Positions 61,723 through 64,000 of a stretch of 64,000 bases of DNA are shown piece by piece. A model generated the notes under the pieces. That model was not told the origin of the DNA. It ran no database searches and saw only the letters and a program-made list of their open reading frames with translations. The stretch is from Desulfomonilaceae bacterium. GTDB lineage: Bacteria > Desulfobacterota > Desulfomonilia > Desulfomonilales > Desulfomonilaceae. The stretch covers positions 1 through 64,000 of the forward strand of contig JBAZSD010000012.1 in the NCBI GenBank assembly GCA_041662605.1, in the 5' to 3' direction. Each line of letters starts with the position of its first letter. Position 1 is the first letter of the stretch. Position numbers and translations under genes: made by a program.

Positions 61723-62412
61723 TTGCTGATTCTTGCTGCGCACACCACTACCCCTGAACTCTGTATAGCTCTAACAAGAGAAGAAAAGCTGATCCAGGAA
61801 CTGGTCCTGAAGCCTGGCAAGGAACATCTTGAAAACATCTCAGGGGCAATCCAGGAAGTTCTCACAATAGCGAATCTTGAACCCGGCAGCCTCAATGGGC
61901 TCGCCGTAGCGGTAGGACCCGGATCATTCTCTGGGATACGGGTGGGTCTGTCTGTATTCAAAGGTCTAGCTCTTGGGCTAGGCCTAAAAATTTGCGGTGT
62001 TTCGACTCTGGAGATCCTTGCCTGGCAGGCTTTGGAAATTGGAGATGTAGGAGTCCCTATAATTGAGGCTGGCAGGGGTGAGGTTTACTCGGGTTTTGTT
62101 AAAAAAAGTTCCGAGGCCATAGAAATTATTCAATCCCCAAGACTGGTAAACAAAAGCGAATTGGCGGAATTTATAGCGCGATTCGAACCACGTGAAGTGT
62201 TTATTTGTGGGGCTCAGGAACTGATAGAGGATATTTTCGAGAACCGGGATGTCTATCTAAAACCTGTGCTTAGGCCTTCTGCTTCGGCTTGTGGCATCCT
62301 TGCCGAAAAGCGTTTAAGGTGTGGTCTTTCAGATGACATTCATCGGCTCGTTCCTGTGTATGTGAGGAGATCCGACGCAGAGGTGAAGAAAGATACAGTC
62401 AGGTCCTCCTGA
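61723..62412 (+). CDS. tsaB: tRNA threonylcarbamoyladenosine biosynthesis protein TsaB
   Basis: The ~229-residue protein begins MLILAAHTTTPEL and has AVAVGPGSFSGIRVGLSVFKGL near residue 62, the Gly-rich loop of ASKHA proteins, and IIEAGRGEVYSGF near residue 108. It forms the t6A37-modifying complex with TsaD and TsaE. A TTG at 61723 with GAGGG upstream is preferred to another TTG at 61687 that lacks a ribosome-binding site and adds unlike residues. Confidence 0.92.
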   Translation: MLILAAHTTTPELCIALTREEKLIQELVLKPGKEHLENISGAIQEVLTIANLEPGSLNGLAVAVGPGSFSGIRVGLSVFKGLALGLGLKICGVSTLEILAWQALEIGDVGVPIIEAGRGEVYSGFVKKSSEAIEIIQSPRLVNKSELAEFIARFEPREVFICGAQELIEDIFENRDVYLKPVLRPSASACGILAEKRLRCGLSDDIHRLVPVYVRRSDAEVKKDTVRSS

Positions 62413-62422
62413 TTAAGTCCAA

Positions 62423-63205
62423 TCAGAATTTGTCAAATTCATAGATTGTTCTAGTCCAGAATTTGCTATCAATAAATTCCCGTGGTTCAATTTCGATTAA
62501 TCTTTTGTTGATTCTGATGACGTGATATACGCTGTCCCAGTGTTCCAACAAAGGAGACCCGCAAGACGATACAATGATGGAGCTTTTATTATCGGGAATT
62601 CGAAGTTCGACTACCGAAGACCTGTGTTTATGACCCTGCAATATCAATTTCACTTTAGATTGCGCGCATATAGTAAGAATTGCTCCGGCATCCGATAGTT
62701 GGTGAGCCCAAAAAGATGACGCGCGTAGGACAGGGAGCACGGGATGATGCAGGAAAAGAACCTTTAGATATGGTAAATACTTTTCCACCTGTTCTTTGAA
62801 CCAATATCTGCTCTTTCTGGAAATGGATCCTGGCCATGAAGGAAATTGGCTCACTGAATTTAGCCCAAAGAAAACGGCCTGGTGTTCTTTGGATTTGAAA
62901 AACACCTGGTCGCTTGAACCAAAAAAGGATCTGTAGCGTCTCATTGAAAATGAAGGAAACAGAAGTTCCCATGGAGCGAAAACGGGCGTCTCCCTATTTC
63001 CAGGGATAGTCAAGTATGGGGAGCATGTTGAATCGAGAAAATTTTTTGCCTGTCTGAACTGTTTTGTGTGACCCCTGTCCGTAACATCTCCGGACACCAC
63101 GATCAGGTCGGGCTGTTGGTCGAGCAGATCGGATGAGAGGGCCTTCAGTTTTTCGGGAGATATTGACGCTCCGAAATGCAAATCCGAGAGATGGGCTATT
63201 TTCAT
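62423..63205 (-). CDS. Calcineurin-like metallophosphoesterase with GNRE motif
   Basis: The ~260-residue protein has the dimetal motifs in order: HLSDLHFG near residue 6, VSGDVTDRGH near residue 38, IPGNRE near residue 69, FLHHPV near residue 155, and QGHKHRS near residue 188. The usual GNHD/E has Arg in place of His, as recalled for LpxH-type enzymes, but the rest does not look like LpxH. It could be a phosphodiesterase for nucleotides or lipids. The ATG at 63205 is preferred to one 12 codons upstream. It converges with tsaB across ten bases. Confidence 0.85.
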   Translation of the reverse strand: MKIAHLSDLHFGASISPEKLKALSSDLLDQQPDLIVVSGDVTDRGHTKQFRQAKNFLDSTCSPYLTIPGNRETPVFAPWELLFPSFSMRRYRSFFGSSDQVFFKSKEHQAVFFGLNSVSQFPSWPGSISRKSRYWFKEQVEKYLPYLKVLFLHHPVLPVLRASSFWAHQLSDAGAILTICAQSKVKLILQGHKHRSSVVELRIPDNKSSIIVSSCGSPLLEHWDSVYHVIRINKRLIEIEPREFIDSKFWTRTIYEFDKF

Positions 63206-63312
63206 GGGACCTAGGATAAACTTGGATAAAGTTCGGGTCAATACCGTCTGATACCGAGAAACGTTTTCAAAGGAAACAGGATGAACATAGATTCAAATTT
63301 GAGTTGATTAAT

Positions 63313-63429
63313 ATGGCAAAATTAGTTAAAATTACTAATGAAAATAAGATTGTAACTATTGAGCGCCGTCCATTGTTCTTTCGCAAGATCAATGGTGATA
63401 TGCTTGAGGCTAAAGGAGTGTGTTCATGA
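63313..63429 (+). CDS. Candidate 38-residue peptide gene overlapping the low-complexity gene
   Basis: A short ORF starts at ATG 63313 and ends at a TGA that overlaps the next ATG by four bases (ATGA). It encodes a basic peptide with a KITNENKIVTIERR segment and a final Cys. The ribosome-binding site is weak. The overlap suggests translational coupling to the low-complexity protein, but it could be chance. Confidence 0.35.
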   Translation: MAKLVKITNENKIVTIERRPLFFRKINGDMLEAKGVCS

Positions 63430-64000
63430 AAATAATATTTCGAGCGGGTTTTACCGCGCTTCTCTGTCTTTTTCTGGCCGGGATCGCTGTAGGTCAGGAT
63501 TATTATGGCGGTTATCAACCATATCAAGGCCAGGACTACAGCTCCTACGGGTCGTCAGGTTATGCTCAATCGTATCCAGGTTATGGGCAGAACTCTTCAT
63601 CCGGTTATGGTTCACCGTATGGGTACGCGGAACAGTCAGGCGCCCAGGGAAACCGGGCCCCGTATGGCTATGATCAATACCCCGGCGTTCAGGGCTATGG
63701 TCGATACGACAATTCCCCTTTAGGAGCTGGATCATACGGCTTGCCTTCATCTTCTCCTCAATCCAATCATCCTACTTTGAGAACCAGGTTGACTCCACCG
63801 GTAGGGAGAGGTGGCGCGCCTGAAGTCAGAGAAACCACGAGGGTCGTTACACCGTCCCGGCAACGAGCGCAAACCAGCCAGAGACCCGCTGCGATTCCAG
63901 CATCCAGAGGTTCGGAAGAAGGAATGCTTTACAATAATGATATTTATTGGGATGGCAGGGAATCTCAGAGTCAGGAATCCGGGGCAGCGGCGACTCCGCC
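63426..64000 (+). CDS. Exported Tyr/Gly/Gln/Ser-rich low-complexity protein (3' end outside window)
   Basis: The frame is open to the right edge, giving at least 191 residues. A signal peptide (residues 1-23, ending AVG) is followed by ~80 residues dominated by Tyr, Gly, Gln, Ser and Pro (YGGYQPYQGQDYSSYGSSGY, then GYGSPYGY). A Pro/Arg/Thr/Ser-rich part (TLRTRLTPPVGRGG) comes next, then a region with YNNDIYWDG. AAAGGAG lies 8 bases before the ATG. The composition resembles the [S/G]Y[S/G]-type low-complexity domains of FUS-like proteins and could promote phase separation, adhesion or matrix assembly outside the cell. No catalytic domain is visible in the sequenced part. Confidence 0.85.
   Translation, partial: MKIIFRAGFTALLCLFLAGIAVGQDYYGGYQPYQGQDYSSYGSSGYAQSYPGYGQNSSSGYGSPYGYAEQSGAQGNRAPYGYDQYPGVQGYGRYDNSPLGAGSYGLPSSSPQSNHPTLRTRLTPPVGRGGAPEVRETTRVVTPSRQRAQTSQRPAAIPASRGSEEGMLYNNDIYWDGRESQSQESGAAATP

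Noticed and set aside
1..64000. A TGA-recoding genetic code
   Set aside because: Many genes end properly at TGA (murA, hisB, livF, the first permease), and no other gene needs read-through.
1..64000. CRISPR arrays or prophage
   Set aside because: No regularly spaced repeats, integrase or phage structural genes were seen; only one IS remnant was found.

Overview
The window looks like chromosomal DNA of a strictly anaerobic, Gram-negative bacterium, most likely a sulfate-reducing or syntrophic deltaproteobacterium (Desulfobacterota, perhaps Desulfomonile- or Syntrophobacter-like). This is an inference from gene content: ferredoxin-linked 2-oxoacid oxidation (iorAB), many iron-sulfur proteins, an Isf-type flavoprotein, a radical SAM/B12 enzyme, outer-membrane LPS export (LptF) and RseP. 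Genes are dense, base composition is moderate, TTG and GTG starts are common, and no rRNA, tRNA, CRISPR array or intact mobile element was seen.

Layout. 1-9 kb: end of a hybrid histidine kinase, hemolysin III, an amino-acid racemase, an IS3-like transposase remnant, an iron-sulfur flavoprotein, a marR-thioesterase-ferredoxin-type operon with a repeated palindrome, a Met-rich exported protein, a GNAT, an amidohydrolase and a B3/4-domain protein. 9-27 kb: one long minus-strand run. Read 5' to 3' it is FrhB-like protein, iorA, iorB, glcD-like, glcF-like, livK, livH, livM, livG, livF, HlyD adaptor, two ABC ATPases, two ABC-2 permeases and a PAS histidine kinase. Many of its junctions overlap or touch. 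It suggests uptake of an amino acid or related acid, oxidation of the 2-hydroxy/2-oxo acid to an acyl-CoA with electrons to ferredoxin, and an efflux pump. 27-33 kb: a SWIM-SNF2 helicase, then murA-hisB-hisH.

33-52 kb is an envelope/glycan region. It has four membrane-anchored SGNH-type proteins, a B12-binding radical SAM protein, a UDP-galactopyranose-mutase-like flavoprotein, three GT-C-type membrane glycosyltransferases (two in tandem), a PAP2 phosphatase, a methyltransferase, LptF and a large GAF protein. The most unusual part is the cassette SGNH - radical SAM - 35-codon ORF - flavoprotein - SGNH (33073-38380).

52-64 kb: gyrA carrying an in-frame TGA where family members have Gly or Ala, small exported proteins with a lytic transglycosylase, apbE with a bile-acid-symporter-like permease, a PPC-domain protein, a small Cys-rich protein, nadD-rsfS, rseP-tsaB and a metallophosphoesterase. 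At the right edge is an exported Tyr/Gly/Gln/Ser-rich low-complexity protein that runs off the window. The main leads are the gyrA stop, the low-complexity protein, the SGNH/radical-SAM cassette and the MarR operator pair.
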